Assembly: GCA_902776475.1 (NCBI GenBank) | Contig: CACYQD010000028.1 | Coordinates: 1-38,543, forward strand | Source of the DNA: an uncultured Prevotellaceae bacterium | Lineage (GTDB): Bacteria; Bacteroidota; Bacteroidia; Bacteroidales; Bacteroidaceae | Length of the DNA: 38,543 nt | Direction of reading: 5' to 3' | Part shown: positions 16,506 to 25,674 of the stretch, one piece after another | Numbering within the stretch: position 1 is the first letter of the stretch | How the letters are laid out: each line of letters opens with the position of its first letter | Notes under the pieces: model-generated | Told to the model about the DNA's origin: nothing | What the model saw: the letters and a program-made list of their open reading frames with translations, nothing else | The model's database searches: none | Position numbers and translations under genes: made by a program

Positions 16506-17774
16506 TTATCCGAAGTTGTCGAACATGATGCTCTCCGGCTCTACGCCAAGGGAGTCGAGCATGCCCTGAACAGCCTTCGACATCGGGCCGGGACCACACA
16601 TGTAGTATTCGATATCCTCTGGCGCCTCATGATCCTTGAGGTAGGTCTCATACATCACCTGATGGACGAATCCCGGTGTGTATTTCACTCCTGCGGCATC
16701 AGCAGCGGGATCGGGACGATCGAGAGCGAGATGGAAATGGAAGTTGGGGAACTCCTTCTCCAGTTCCAGGAAATCCTCCACGAAGAAGGCCTCGACCAAT
16801 GCACGTGCGCCATAGAAGAAATGCATCTCACGGTCACGCGTCTTCAGAGTCTTGGTCATGTGCATGATCTGTGCGCGGAGAGGAGCCATACCGGCACCAC
16901 CGCCCACCCATATCATCTCCTTCTTGGAGTCGAAGATGGGATGGAAATCACCGTAAGGACCACTCATAATCACCTTGTCGCCCGGTTTACGGGAGAAGAT
17001 GTAGGAAGAGGCGATACCCGTAGGCACATCCATGAATCCCACCTCTGGACGCGGTTTGAACGGTGTCGTTGCGATACGGACGGTCAGAGTGATGCGGTCG
17101 CCCTCAGCCGGATAGTTGGCCATGGAGTATGCGCGGATGGTATCCTCCGGGTTGTGAGCCTTGAGCGAGAAGATATTGAATTTCTCCCATGAAGGCAGAT
17201 AGTCCGGACCGATATCCTCTTTGTCGAAATCCTTGTCATAGTCGATGCAGTCGTAGGCAGGGATTTTGATCTGGGCATAGGATCCCGGGATGAAGTCCAT
17301 GTGCTCTCCCGGGGGAAGGGCCACGATGAACTCCTTGATAAACGAGGACACGTTCTTGTTGGAGATGACGGTGCACTCCCACTCCTTGACGCCGAGCACG
17401 CTCTCGGGTACCTTGATCTTCAGGTCACCCTTCACCTTGCACTGGCATCCGAGCCGCCAATGATCCTTGATTTCCTTGCGTGTGAAATGCGGGCGCTCCG
17501 AGTCGAGGATCTCGCCTCCACCCTCCAGCACCTGAACCTTGCACTGTCCGCAGGAAGCCTTTCCACCGCAGGCAGAAGGCAGGAAGATGCCATTCTCGTT
17601 GAGCGTGGTCATCAGACTGCTGCCCTGTCCCACGGAGATGGTCTTGTCGCCGTTGATCAGGATATTGACATTGCCGCTGGGCGAGAGGTATTTCTTCGCC
17701 ACCAGCAGGATAATCACCAAAAGGAGAATCGTTACGAGGAAAACTCCTATACTTGCTAAAATAAACTGTTGCAT
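16506..17774 (-). CDS. nqrF: Na+-translocating NADH:quinone reductase subunit F
   Basis: A 422-residue electron-entry subunit of the sodium-pumping NADH dehydrogenase. One N-terminal membrane helix is at about 5-28. The [2Fe-2S] ferredoxin domain has Cys 69, 75 and 78 (ACGGKASCGQC) and Cys 110 (LGCQC). The FAD domain has RAYSMANYP, and the NADH domain has WVGGGAGMAPLRAQI and YYMCGPGPM. It oxidises NADH and passes electrons through FAD and the iron-sulfur centre. Length is slightly above the 407 of Vibrio. It is the last gene of nqrABCDEF, 16 bases after nqrE. Confidence 0.97.
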   Translation of the reverse strand: MQQFILASIGVFLVTILLLVIILLVAKKYLSPSGNVNILINGDKTISVGQGSSLMTTLNENGIFLPSACGGKASCGQCKVQVLEGGGEILDSERPHFTRKEIKDHWRLGCQCKVKGDLKIKVPESVLGVKEWECTVISNKNVSSFIKEFIVALPPGEHMDFIPGSYAQIKIPAYDCIDYDKDFDKEDIGPDYLPSWEKFNIFSLKAHNPEDTIRAYSMANYPAEGDRITLTVRIATTPFKPRPEVGFMDVPTGIASSYIFSRKPGDKVIMSGPYGDFHPIFDSKKEMIWVGGGAGMAPLRAQIMHMTKTLKTRDREMHFFYGARALVEAFFVEDFLELEKEFPNFHFHLALDRPDPAADAAGVKYTPGFVHQVMYETYLKDHEAPEDIEYYMCGPGPMSKAVQGMLDSLGVEPESIMFDNFG

Positions 17775-17790
17775 AACAAAACCTCCTTTT

Positions 17791-18417
17791 TTAGATGTTA
17801 AGACCTGAGAAGCACATCATGGCCATGGCCATGAGGCCCACGGTGATGAAAGTGATACCCAATCCCTTGAGAGGCTCAGGCACATCGCTGTACTCCATTT
17901 TCTCACGGATGGCACCCATTGCGACGATGGCCATCGTCCATCCTATGCCACTACCGAAAGCATAGACAATCGCGTCGACCACGCTGCCGATATACTGCGA
18001 GTTGGAGGGGTCGAGGTTGATGCGCTGCTGCATGAAGAGCGAGGCACCCATGATGGCGCAGTTGACGGCGATCAGAGGCAGGAAGATGCCCAATGCCGCA
18101 TAGAGCGACGGAGAGTATTTCTCGACCGTCATCTCGACCAGTTGCACCATGCCGGCGATGACTGCGATGAAGAGGATGAAGCTCAGGTAAGACAGGTCAA
18201 CTCCCTCGATGAGGCAGTCGGGGCCGAGCACTTTGGTCTGAAGCAGGTAATCCACGGGGACAGTGACGAGCAGCACGAAAGTGACAGCCAGGCCCAGTCC
18301 GAGAGAAGTCTTGACGTTCTTGGAGACGGCAAGGAACGAGCACATGCCGAGGAAGAACGCGAATATCATGTTGTCGACAAAAATCGACCTGAAAAACAAG
18401 CTAATCAGATGTTCCAT
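17791..18417 (-). CDS. nqrE: Na+-NQR subunit E
   Basis: A 208-residue integral membrane protein with six predicted helices. It is homologous to NqrD and RnfA and forms with NqrD the inverted pair that holds an intramembrane iron centre. Characteristic segments are [12 protein letters not shown] near the N-terminus and [13 protein letters not shown]-like [11 protein letters not shown] in the middle, each with the conserved Cys that ligates the iron. It starts two bases after nqrD, indicating tight coupling. Confidence 0.96.
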   Translation of the reverse strand: MEHLISLFFRSIFVDNMIFAFFLGMCSFLAVSKNVKTSLGLGLAVTFVLLVTVPVDYLLQTKVLGPDCLIEGVDLSYLSFILFIAVIAGMVQLVEMTVEKYSPSLYAALGIFLPLIAVNCAIMGASLFMQQRINLDPSNSQYIGSVVDAIVYAFGSGIGWTMAIVAMGAIREKMEYSDVPEPLKGLGITFITVGLMAMAMMCFSGLNI

Positions 18418-18419
18418 AG

Positions 18420-19049
18420 TTATTTCTCCTCCTTATAAAAATAAGCCCTGTGAACCCATATCACGCATCCCAGCAGGATGAGAGCCATGGCCGGCATGGT
18501 CATCATGCCATTGTTGATATAACCAGCATCGTAAGCCCCTTGGGGGATGAGCTGGAACCCGAGCAGAGAACCACGTCCGAAGAACTCACGAACGGCACCC
18601 ACGATGACGAGGATGAGCGCATAGCCCAGTCCGTTGGCTACACCATCGAGGAAACTCGGCCATGGTTTGTTCATCATGGCGAAGGCCTCAAGGCGCCCCA
18701 TGAGGATACAGTTGGTGATGATCAGTCCGACATACACCGAGAGTTGCACGCTGACATCGTAGGCGAATGCCTTGAGCACCTGGCTGACGATGGTGACCAG
18801 AGTGGCCACCACAACCAGTTGCACGATGATTCGGATGCGGTTGGGTATGGTGTTTCTGATGATTGAGATGATCACGTTTGAGAACGCCGTGATGATGGTG
18901 ACGGCAAGACCCATGACGATGGCCGGCTTGAGTTGGGAGGTGACGGCAAGCGCCGAGCAGATTCCCAGGACCTGCACCAGGATCGGATGGTCGAGGTTGA
19001 GAGGTTTGACGAAAGCCTCCTTGTTCTCCTTGGAAAAGAGTTTACTCAT
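18420..19049 (-). CDS. nqrD: Na+-NQR subunit D
   Basis: A 209-residue membrane protein with six predicted helices and a short charged N-terminus ([13 protein letters not shown]). The conserved Cys of the intramembrane iron site appear in [12 protein letters not shown] and [14 protein letters not shown]. It is paralogous to NqrE and RnfE. It lies between nqrC (14 bases upstream) and nqrE (2 bases downstream). Confidence 0.96.
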   Translation of the reverse strand: MSKLFSKENKEAFVKPLNLDHPILVQVLGICSALAVTSQLKPAIVMGLAVTIITAFSNVIISIIRNTIPNRIRIIVQLVVVATLVTIVSQVLKAFAYDVSVQLSVYVGLIITNCILMGRLEAFAMMNKPWPSFLDGVANGLGYALILVIVGAVREFFGRGSLLGFQLIPQGAYDAGYINNGMMTMPAMALILLGCVIWVHRAYFYKEEK

Positions 19050-19063
19050 ATCTTATTTCTCCT

Positions 19064-19792
19064 TTACTTTTTATGCGCATTGAAAAATACGGAATATTTT
19101 CCCAAGCCTTCCTTGAGCATATCCCTGACTCCATTGGATGTCAGTGTGGCACCGGTAACGGCATCCACCTGTGTATCGGCGTTTGTCACATTCTTCTCCA
19201 CGGAGAGGGCGATGCCCTCCTCCCCTTCGGCGAAGAGATGTTTGCCGATGAATTTCTCCTGCCAAGCCTGGCTGTCCTTGATTTCAGCACCAAGTCCGGC
19301 CGTTTCGCCTTCATGGTTGAAATAAGCACCGAAAACGGTCTGGCAGTCCTCATCGAGTGCGACATAGCCGCTGATGGGTCCCCAGAGTCCCATGCCATAG
19401 ACAGGCACCACATATTTTGTCTGTCCATCGACTTTGCAGGTATAGAGGGCGAGTTTTCCCTCCTTATACTCTGCGCTTCCCAGTTTGAAGCCATTGCTCT
19501 CATTGTCTTTGGCCTCGGAAGGCACAATCTCCATCTTGTCATCCAGGATGTCGTCGCTCAGGACAACCTCTTTGTATTTCTGAGTTGCCTCATCGTCGTT
19601 GAGTCCCCGGATATTGAGCGCATAGAGGATTTGCTTTTTCTTGTCGAGGGCCACGTTGGCATCCTGCCTGTCCTTCAGCGTCTGATAGACAAACGCCAGC
19701 AGGAAGGCCACGATGATGACCATAATGGCCGAGTAGATGATCGTATAGGTGTTTGAATTGGTGTTCAACCCTTTCTTTGTCTCATTTGCCAT
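19064..19792 (-). CDS. nqrC: Na+-NQR subunit C, covalent FMN carrier
   Basis: A 242-residue subunit with one membrane helix (about 15-37) and a periplasmic FMN-binding domain. The flavinylation motif Dxx(S/T)GAT is present as DAVTGAT (210-216), making T216 the expected site of covalent FMN attachment by ApbE. No apbE gene lies in this window. It follows nqrB by four bases. Length is close to that of other NqrC proteins (about 250). Confidence 0.96.
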   Translation of the reverse strand: MANETKKGLNTNSNTYTIIYSAIMVIIVAFLLAFVYQTLKDRQDANVALDKKKQILYALNIRGLNDDEATQKYKEVVLSDDILDDKMEIVPSEAKDNESNGFKLGSAEYKEGKLALYTCKVDGQTKYVVPVYGMGLWGPISGYVALDEDCQTVFGAYFNHEGETAGLGAEIKDSQAWQEKFIGKHLFAEGEEGIALSVEKNVTNADTQVDAVTGATLTSNGVRDMLKEGLGKYSVFFNAHKK

Positions 19793-19796
19793 AGCC

Positions 19797-20963
19797 CTAA
19801 GATTTATTGGTTAGACGTTTCATACGCTTACTGACATTGCGCTGCACGACGCAGTGATCGATCAGCGGCGCAAACATGTTCATCAGGAGGATGGCAAGCA
19901 TCATGCCCTCAGGATAACCCGGGTTCATCACACGGATGATGACCGCCATGATACCGATGAGCAGTCCATAAATCCATTTTCCACATTCCGTGCGCGAACT
20001 GGTCACAGGATCGGTGGCCATGAACACCGCACCGAAGGCGAAACCGCCCAGGATGAGATGCTCATAGAAAGGAATGGTGGTCATGCCTGCGGCACTGAAG
20101 ATAGCTGCCGTGACACCACCGCCCACAAACACGCTGAGCATGATTTTCCATGAGGCGATGCCTGTCCAGAGGAGCAGGATGGCACCCAGTGCGATGGCGA
20201 TGACGCTTGTCTCTCCGATGGAACCAGGGATAAATCCCGTGATCATGTCGCAGAGGCTTGCAGTCACCTCATCCCCCTGGCCGATCTGAGCCAGCGGAGT
20301 AGCCGCTGTGAATCCGTCGGGCAGCGTATTGCCGAGACCGAAAATCTTGTCGGTGGCGATCCATGCTGTGTCGCCGCTCATTTTCTGCGGATAGGAGAAG
20401 AACAGGAAGGCACGGGTGACCAGGGCCACGTTGAAGATGTTCATACCTGTTCCTCCGAAGATTTCCTTGGCGAAGATCACGGCGAAGGCACAAGCGATGG
20501 CCAGAATCCACAACGGACAGTTGACCGGAACGATGAGCGGGATGAGGATACCGGAAACGAGGTATCCCTCCTGGATTTCCTCACCCTTCCACTGAGCCCA
20601 GATGAACTCGATGGCCAGACCCACGATGTAGCTGACCAGGATCTTGGGCAGTACGGCGAAGAAGCCATAGAAGAAAATGCTGAAGAAGCCAGCCTCAGCC
20701 AGTTTCCCTGCTGCCGCATAGTTCTGGTATCCCACGTTGTACATGCCGAAGAGCATGGCCGGCATCAGGGCGATGACCACCATACTCATGATACGCTTGG
20801 AGTCGATGGCATCATGGATGTGCGCACCCGACTTGGCCGTGGTGTTGGGCACATACAGGAATGTCTCGAATCCGTCGAACACGCTTTTGAAAGCGTGCAG
20901 CTTTCCACCCTCCTCAAAAGAGGGCTTCACTTTATTGAGATAATTTCTTAATGACATAATCAT
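19797..20963 (-). CDS. nqrB: Na+-NQR subunit B, sodium channel and FMN carrier
   Basis: A 388-residue membrane subunit with about ten helices that forms the sodium pathway. It binds one covalent FMN, and riboflavin at the interface. The flavinylation motif reads DGFTAAT (216-222), with T222 as the likely FMN site; the Gly before AT is replaced by Ala compared with NqrC here. Other marks are GTGMNIFNVALVTRAFLFFSYP-type residues at 171-192. The first ATG (20963) is followed two codons later by another (MSLRN); either could be used. Confidence 0.96.
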   Translation of the reverse strand: MIMSLRNYLNKVKPSFEEGGKLHAFKSVFDGFETFLYVPNTTAKSGAHIHDAIDSKRIMSMVVIALMPAMLFGMYNVGYQNYAAAGKLAEAGFFSIFFYGFFAVLPKILVSYIVGLAIEFIWAQWKGEEIQEGYLVSGILIPLIVPVNCPLWILAIACAFAVIFAKEIFGGTGMNIFNVALVTRAFLFFSYPQKMSGDTAWIATDKIFGLGNTLPDGFTAATPLAQIGQGDEVTASLCDMITGFIPGSIGETSVIAIALGAILLLWTGIASWKIMLSVFVGGGVTAAIFSAAGMTTIPFYEHLILGGFAFGAVFMATDPVTSSRTECGKWIYGLLIGIMAVIIRVMNPGYPEGMMLAILLMNMFAPLIDHCVVQRNVSKRMKRLTNKS

Positions 20964-20978
20964 TCGAACTTTAGTGAT

Positions 20979-22331
20979 TTACGCATTCTCCTTCCTCAGC
21001 AGGTCGAGACCCTCGCGCACGATGCGCTGCAGTTCAAGTTTGGAAGAATCGACAAACTCAGCCAGGGCGAAGTCTTCCGGAGCGACCTCATAGATGCCCA
21101 GTTGCTCCATCTTGTCGATATCGCCCACGATGATGGCCTTGATGAGGTATTCGGCATAGATGTCCATGGGCAGCACGCTGTCATACTCACCGCTCATGAT
21201 CATATGCCGCTCGCCACCCTTCACACGGGCATCGAGCACATACTCCTTGTTCTTGCCTGAAAGCCAGGAGAAGTAGCTGCGGTTGGCAGAGAACTCCTTG
21301 AAGCGGGGCATGATCCATCCGAGCATCTCGTCACAGTTGTCGCCTTCTGGAATGGCGGTGATCTCTGAGGCATGAGCCCCCACGTAATCCTCCAGGCTGC
21401 AACGGCGGCCTGTGAGCGGGTTGCCGCTGATCAGGCGGACATGCTCCTTCCCTTTCAGACGGTCTTCCAGCAACGGGCGCAGCTGCTGTCCCACGACGAC
21501 CTCAGCATAGCAGGGATCGTTGACCTCACTTCCGGCCAGGGCGATGACACGGTCGAGCCTGACCTTGCCCTCGACGAACAACCGTCCGATGAAAATCACG
21601 GTCGTGGGATCCACGGTCCAGACCACCTCGCCCTTGTTGACCGGGTCGATATGGTTGACCTGCACGCCCACGTTGCCGGCAGGACAGGGACCGTCGAAGA
21701 TGTTGATCTCCACGTCCTTCATACTTCCCAAGGGGCCACCGGCCTGTGCGGGACAGATGCCGAGATAGGTACGTGCCACCTTTGAAAGGGCTGTCAATCC
21801 AGCCTGGAAGGCCTTATCGTTGCCCTCCAGTTCCACGCTGAAATCAGCAGCCAGCGGCATGTCTCTGAAAGCACTGACAAAAACGGCCTTCGGCATCACG
21901 TCCGGAGTGGTGGAAACAGCATAAGGCAATTGGTTGATGTAGCCGAACAACCCCGCCTCCAGCAATGCCTGAACCACGGTGTTGCCATCCAGTTTGGCAG
22001 GGTCCTTGACCCCGAAATCACGGAATTCCTGCTTTGCATCCGGTGCCACCTTCACGCAAAGCAATTTCCTTCGGTCGCCCCTCACGACAGCCGTCACCGT
22101 ACCGCTGACAGGAGAAGCGAATTTCACTTCTGGGAATTTTTTGTTGACAAACAAAGCATCCCCGGCTTTGACCTTATCCCCCTCACGGACCACCACCTTT
22201 GGTGTGAGGCCTATGAAATCCTCTGGCACGAGTGCATACTCGGCAGCATTTTTCACAGCAATCCTCGTCAAGGCGGCTTTTCCCTTCAGTTTGATGTCCA
22301 AGCCTTTACGCAACTTGATTACATTTGCCAT
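20979..22331 (-). CDS. nqrA: Na+-NQR subunit A, quinone-binding
   Basis: A 450-residue peripheral subunit that takes part in quinone binding and sits on the cytoplasmic side. It opens with VIKLRKGLDIKLKGKA, typical of NqrA, has a biotinyl/barrel-sandwich-like part at about 40-110 (VREGDKVKAGDALFV) and a RnfC-like barrel after that (GPCPAGNVGVQVNHIDPV). It is the first gene of the six-gene nqr operon and lies downstream of a good promoter at 22391-22360. The complex couples NADH oxidation by quinone to sodium export and is the usual main NADH dehydrogenase of Bacteroidales. Confidence 0.97.
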   Translation of the reverse strand: MANVIKLRKGLDIKLKGKAALTRIAVKNAAEYALVPEDFIGLTPKVVVREGDKVKAGDALFVNKKFPEVKFASPVSGTVTAVVRGDRRKLLCVKVAPDAKQEFRDFGVKDPAKLDGNTVVQALLEAGLFGYINQLPYAVSTTPDVMPKAVFVSAFRDMPLAADFSVELEGNDKAFQAGLTALSKVARTYLGICPAQAGGPLGSMKDVEINIFDGPCPAGNVGVQVNHIDPVNKGEVVWTVDPTTVIFIGRLFVEGKVRLDRVIALAGSEVNDPCYAEVVVGQQLRPLLEDRLKGKEHVRLISGNPLTGRRCSLEDYVGAHASEITAIPEGDNCDEMLGWIMPRFKEFSANRSYFSWLSGKNKEYVLDARVKGGERHMIMSGEYDSVLPMDIYAEYLIKAIIVGDIDKMEQLGIYEVAPEDFALAEFVDSSKLELQRIVREGLDLLRKENA

Positions 22332-22359
22332 ATTTGATAAATAGTTGATGATATAGTCT

Positions 22360-22391
22360 CAAAGATACAATTATTGGGCAAAATTAATAAA
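22360..22391 (-). promoter_or_regulatory. promoter of the nqr operon
   Basis: On the minus strand, TTTA (22391-22388), 20 bases, then TATCTTTG (22367-22360). The -7 box matches TAnnTTTG and the -33 box differs by one base. The start near 22353 gives a leader of about 22 bases before the nqrA ATG at 22331. Confidence 0.6.
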
Positions 22392-22428
22392 AATTTCTGA
22401 AAATGGAGGCTATTTCCCGATAGTTTTA

Positions 22429-22460
22429 TTTGTGTCGGATGACAGAAAAGCGTAATTTTG
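22429..22460 (+). promoter_or_regulatory. promoter of the S9 peptidase gene
   Basis: TTTG (22429-22432), exactly 20 bases, then TAATTTTG (22453-22460), a full match to the Bacteroidota housekeeping consensus. The ATG at 22486 lies 25 bases after it. It is back-to-back with the nqr promoter. Confidence 0.75.
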
Positions 22461-22485
22461 CAAAGAAAAGCTAAAAACACCGCCT

Positions 22486-24588
22486 ATGAGACCACACATC
22501 CTGGTCCTTTTGACCACCATTTCACTTCAAGTCGCCGCTCAGGGGACAGCAGAGGATTACCGCAGAGCCTATGCTTTATATGACCAGTTGAAATCTTCCA
22601 ATGTCTATCACTGGGCGCACGATGTGAGATGGAAAGACAGCACCCATGTGTTCAGTTACCGGATTGACACACCCGACGGACCGCAGTACTACAACTACAA
22701 TGCTGATTCCCTGCTCAAGAAAGCGGTCCCGCCCCCTCCGGCACAGATGCCCAAGCCCCGTTTCGGGAGGCATCAGGAGAGGCACTGGATGGAAGTGGAT
22801 GAGGAGAAGTACCCCATGCCAGTGTTGTCGCCCGACGGCAGGACCGAGGCGTATATCGAAGGCCACAATGTGGTGCTGCATCCTGCGGGGAAGCCCTATT
22901 CGGAGAAAAAAGTGCTCAGCCAGGACGGCACGATAGGCGAATACTATTCCAACCGCATCCTCTGGTCGCCCGACAGCCGTTACCTCTTTGTCTGCAAGCG
23001 CCGCCCCGTCGACAAGCGCTATGTGCATTACGTGGAATCCTCGCCCTCCGACCAGTTGCAGCCCATCCTCCATCGTCAGGAATACGCCAAGCCAGGCGAT
23101 GCCCTGCCCTTCAAGACTCCTGTCATCTTTGACACCCAAACTGGTGAACAGAAAGTGGGCAGTACCGCCTTGTGCAGTCATCAGTACGAGTTGGGCACCT
23201 TCGCCTGGACTCCCGACAGCAAGGAGGTCACCATGGAGTACAATGAGCGCGGCCATAAGACGTACCGAATACTGGCCATGAATGCGCTGACAGGGACCAT
23301 TCGCACCGTCATAGAGGAGAAAGCGCAAACTTTCGTCAACTACACTCGTCACTTCCGGTTTGACCTCAGCGAAAGCCGTCAAATCATCTGGATGAGTGAA
23401 CGAGATAACTGGAATCATCTCTATCTTTACGATACCGCCACAGGCAAGGTCGTACGACAAATCACCAAGGGAGCGTGGTGTGTGCGGGAGGTGCTGCATG
23501 TCGATGAGAAAAGCCAGGTCATCTATTTCTCCGCCAGCGGCGTCAACCCCAAAGAAGACCCCTATCTGCTTCGTTATTACCGCATCGGCATCGATGGAAA
23601 AGACATGACCTGCCTGACCCCCGCCTTGGGAGAACACCACGCCGAGTTTTCCTCTGATTACAAATACCTGGTCGATACCTATTCGCTGGTGGACAAAGCT
23701 CCCGTCACCGAACTGCGGAGTGCCGATGACGGGCGTCTGCTGGACACCATCGAGAAAGCAGATATTTCCTCTATCCTGTCGAAAGGATGGCGGGCGCCCG
23801 AAGTGTTTGTGGCCAAGGGCAGAGACGGGAAGACCGACATGTGGGGCATCATCCAGCGGCCCACGAACTTCGACCCCACACGGAAATACCCCATCATTGA
23901 ATATATCTATGCCGGACCAGGAAGTGCCTATGTCCCAAAGAGTTTCAATACCTACAACTGGAACATGACCCCACTTGCCGAACTGGGTTTCATCGTCGTC
24001 CAGCTCGATGCCATGGGCACCAGTTGGCGGGGCAAGTCCTTCGAGGAAATCTGTTACAAAAACCTAAAAGACGCTGGTTTCCCCGACCGCAAGCTGTGGA
24101 TTCAGGCTGCCGCCCGGAAATATCCCTACATGGATGCTGACAATGTGGGTATCTTCGGCGCCTCCGCAGGAGGCCAGGAGAGCACCACCGCCGTATTGCT
24201 CCATGGCGACTTCTACAAAGCCGCCTACAGTTCCTGCGGATGCCATGACAACCGCATGGACAAGATCTGGTGGAATGAACAGTGGATGGGTTATCCCGTC
24301 GATTCGTCGTATGTGGAATGCAGCAATGTGTATCATGCCTCGAAGCTCACCCGTCCGCTGATGCTGGTTGTCGGTGAGATGGACGACAACGTGGATCCAT
24401 CGAGCACCTACCAGCTTGTCAACGCCCTCATAGCCGCCAACAAAGACTTCGAACTCGTCACCCTGCCCGGCGTACGCCACACCATGGGCGAGCGCTATGG
24501 TGAGCACAAGCGGTTTGATTTCTTCGTGAGGCATTTATTGGGTGTTACCCCGCCGAAATGGAATGAAATAGAAGCGAAACGGGAATGA
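22486..24588 (+). CDS. S9 family prolyl/dipeptidyl peptidase (DPP IV-like)
   Basis: A 700-residue exported serine peptidase of the prolyl oligopeptidase/DPP IV family, which removes dipeptides from peptides with Pro or Ala in position two. A signal peptide lies at about 1-18 (VLLTTISLQVAA, then QGTAED). A beta-propeller (DPP IV N-terminal domain) spans about 90-430. The alpha/beta-hydrolase domain follows, with nucleophile S560 in GASAGG, D633 in MDDNV and H665 in VRHTMG. Length is typical for Bacteroidales S9 enzymes. The last dozen codons run into a tandem repeat (24561-24680), so the C-terminal residues after about 690 are probably not conserved. It sits downstream of a strong promoter. 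Confidence 0.9.
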   Translation: MRPHILVLLTTISLQVAAQGTAEDYRRAYALYDQLKSSNVYHWAHDVRWKDSTHVFSYRIDTPDGPQYYNYNADSLLKKAVPPPPAQMPKPRFGRHQERHWMEVDEEKYPMPVLSPDGRTEAYIEGHNVVLHPAGKPYSEKKVLSQDGTIGEYYSNRILWSPDSRYLFVCKRRPVDKRYVHYVESSPSDQLQPILHRQEYAKPGDALPFKTPVIFDTQTGEQKVGSTALCSHQYELGTFAWTPDSKEVTMEYNERGHKTYRILAMNALTGTIRTVIEEKAQTFVNYTRHFRFDLSESRQIIWMSERDNWNHLYLYDTATGKVVRQITKGAWCVREVLHVDEKSQVIYFSASGVNPKEDPYLLRYYRIGIDGKDMTCLTPALGEHHAEFSSDYKYLVDTYSLVDKAPVTELRSADDGRLLDTIEKADISSILSKGWRAPEVFVAKGRDGKTDMWGIIQRPTNFDPTRKYPIIEYIYAGPGSAYVPKSFNTYNWNMTPLAELGFIVVQLDAMGTSWRGKSFEEICYKNLKDAGFPDRKLWIQAAARKYPYMDADNVGIFGASAGGQESTTAVLLHGDFYKAAYSSCGCHDNRMDKIWWNEQWMGYPVDSSYVECSNVYHASKLTRPLMLVVGEMDDNVDPSSTYQLVNALIAANKDFELVTLPGVRHTMGERYGEHKRFDFFVRHLLGVTPPKWNEIEAKRE

Positions 24589-24680
24589 AATAGAAGCCGA
24601 AACGGGCTGACATAGAAGCCTAAGAGAATGAAATAGAAGCCGGAACGGATTGAGATAGAAGCCGAAACGGATTGAGAGAA
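24561..24680. repeat. degenerate tandem repeat, 20-23 bp units
   Basis: About five and a half head-to-tail copies of a unit close to GAATGAAATAGAAGCCGAAA plus CGG: copies at 24561-24582, 24583-24605, 24606-24625, 24626-24648, 24649-24670 and a partial one from 24671. The invariant core is ATAGAAGC. Unit lengths are 22, 23, 20, 23 and 22. It covers the last codons and stop of the peptidase gene and reaches almost to the start of the radical SAM gene. The copies contain stops in several frames, so it is not a coding repeat. Confidence 0.85.
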
Positions 24681-24692
24681 AATGAGGAGAAA

Positions 24693-25568
24693 ATGATGGA
24701 AACCTACGAATGCAGATATTACCAACGGTTGGAAGACGGAGCCGTCGTATGCCAGCTCTGTCCGCACCATTGCCGCCTCGCAGACGGCAAAAGCGGCATC
24801 TGCCGCAGCCGTAGCAACCGACACGGCATCCTAGTCAGCGAGGTCTATGCCCGGCCCTGCGCTCTGGCCATCGACCCCGTGGAGAAGAAGCCGCTTTATC
24901 ACTTCCACCCCGGTACGACATGTCTCTCCATCGCCTGTACGGGGTGCAACTTCCGTTGTCTGAACTGTCAGAACCATGACATCTCACAGGTTTCACCTCA
25001 AGCTGTCGACCATTACGTACTCCCACCAGAAGATGTGGTCGAACTCTGCCTGAGACACGGTTGTCCGGGCATTGCCTACACCTATACCGAACCACTCACC
25101 TATCTGGAATATGTCACCGACATCGCCCGAAAAGCACACGAACAGGGGCTGTGGAACATCCTTGTCACTGCCGGATACGTCTGTCCCGACCCGCTCAACG
25201 ACCTGTTGCCGTTTCTCGACGCCGCCAATATCGACCTGAAATCATTCAGCGACGACATCTACCATCGTGTCAGCGGCGGCCGCCTCTCTGTCGTGCTCGA
25301 CACCATTCTCGCCATGAGAGACGCAGGAGTGTGGATAGAAGTGACCAACCTCCTCATTCCCGGCATCAACGATGACATGGACATGATTCGCAGGATGTGC
25401 CAATGGCTTGTGGACAACGGTCTCTCCGCCGCGCCCCTGCATTTCAGCCGCTTCTTCCCCCGCTACAAGATGATGGATATCCCTGCCACACCGCTCACCA
25501 CCTTGCGCAAGGCCAAACAGGTCGCAGAAGAGGAAGGGATAGAGCATGTGTATCTGGGCAACGTCTGA
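24693..25568 (+). CDS. amrS: AmmeMemoRadiSam-type radical SAM enzyme
   Basis: A 291-residue radical SAM protein. The start at 24693 is chosen because GAGGAG lies just before it; an earlier TTG (24672) falls in the tandem repeat. An N-terminal Cys/His cluster (CQLCPHHCRLADGKSGIC, about 20-37) precedes the 4Fe-4S site C85-x3-C89-x2-C92 in CNFRCLNC, so SAM can be cleaved to a 5'-deoxyadenosyl radical. Other family marks are PLYHFHPGT (67-75), TYTEPLTY and NIDLKSF. In many genomes it accompanies Memo and AMMECR1 proteins, hence the name; neither gene lies in this window. Substrate is unknown. It resembles pyruvate formate-lyase activases but is distinct in its N-terminus. Confidence 0.85.
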   Translation: MMETYECRYYQRLEDGAVVCQLCPHHCRLADGKSGICRSRSNRHGILVSEVYARPCALAIDPVEKKPLYHFHPGTTCLSIACTGCNFRCLNCQNHDISQVSPQAVDHYVLPPEDVVELCLRHGCPGIAYTYTEPLTYLEYVTDIARKAHEQGLWNILVTAGYVCPDPLNDLLPFLDAANIDLKSFSDDIYHRVSGGRLSVVLDTILAMRDAGVWIEVTNLLIPGINDDMDMIRRMCQWLVDNGLSAAPLHFSRFFPRYKMMDIPATPLTTLRKAKQVAEEEGIEHVYLGNV

Positions 25569-25592
25569 CATCATCTTAAAAAAGATAAAAAT

Positions 25593-25624
25593 ATTGTGAG
25601 GTTGGACAATAATGTGTAAATTTG
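25593..25624 (+). promoter_or_regulatory. promoter of tamB
   Basis: ATTG (25593-25596), 20 bases, then TAAATTTG (25617-25624). The -7 box is an exact match and the -33 box has one mismatch. The start near 25631 gives a leader of about 44 bases to the ATA codon at 25675. Confidence 0.6.
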
Positions 25625-25674
25625 TAGGCTAAATAAGGGGGATTATCCCACATCACAACCTAAGACCAGACGCC

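Noticed and set aside
24561-24680. CRISPR array.
   Set aside because: The repeats are directly adjacent, without unique spacers of constant length, and no cas gene is near.
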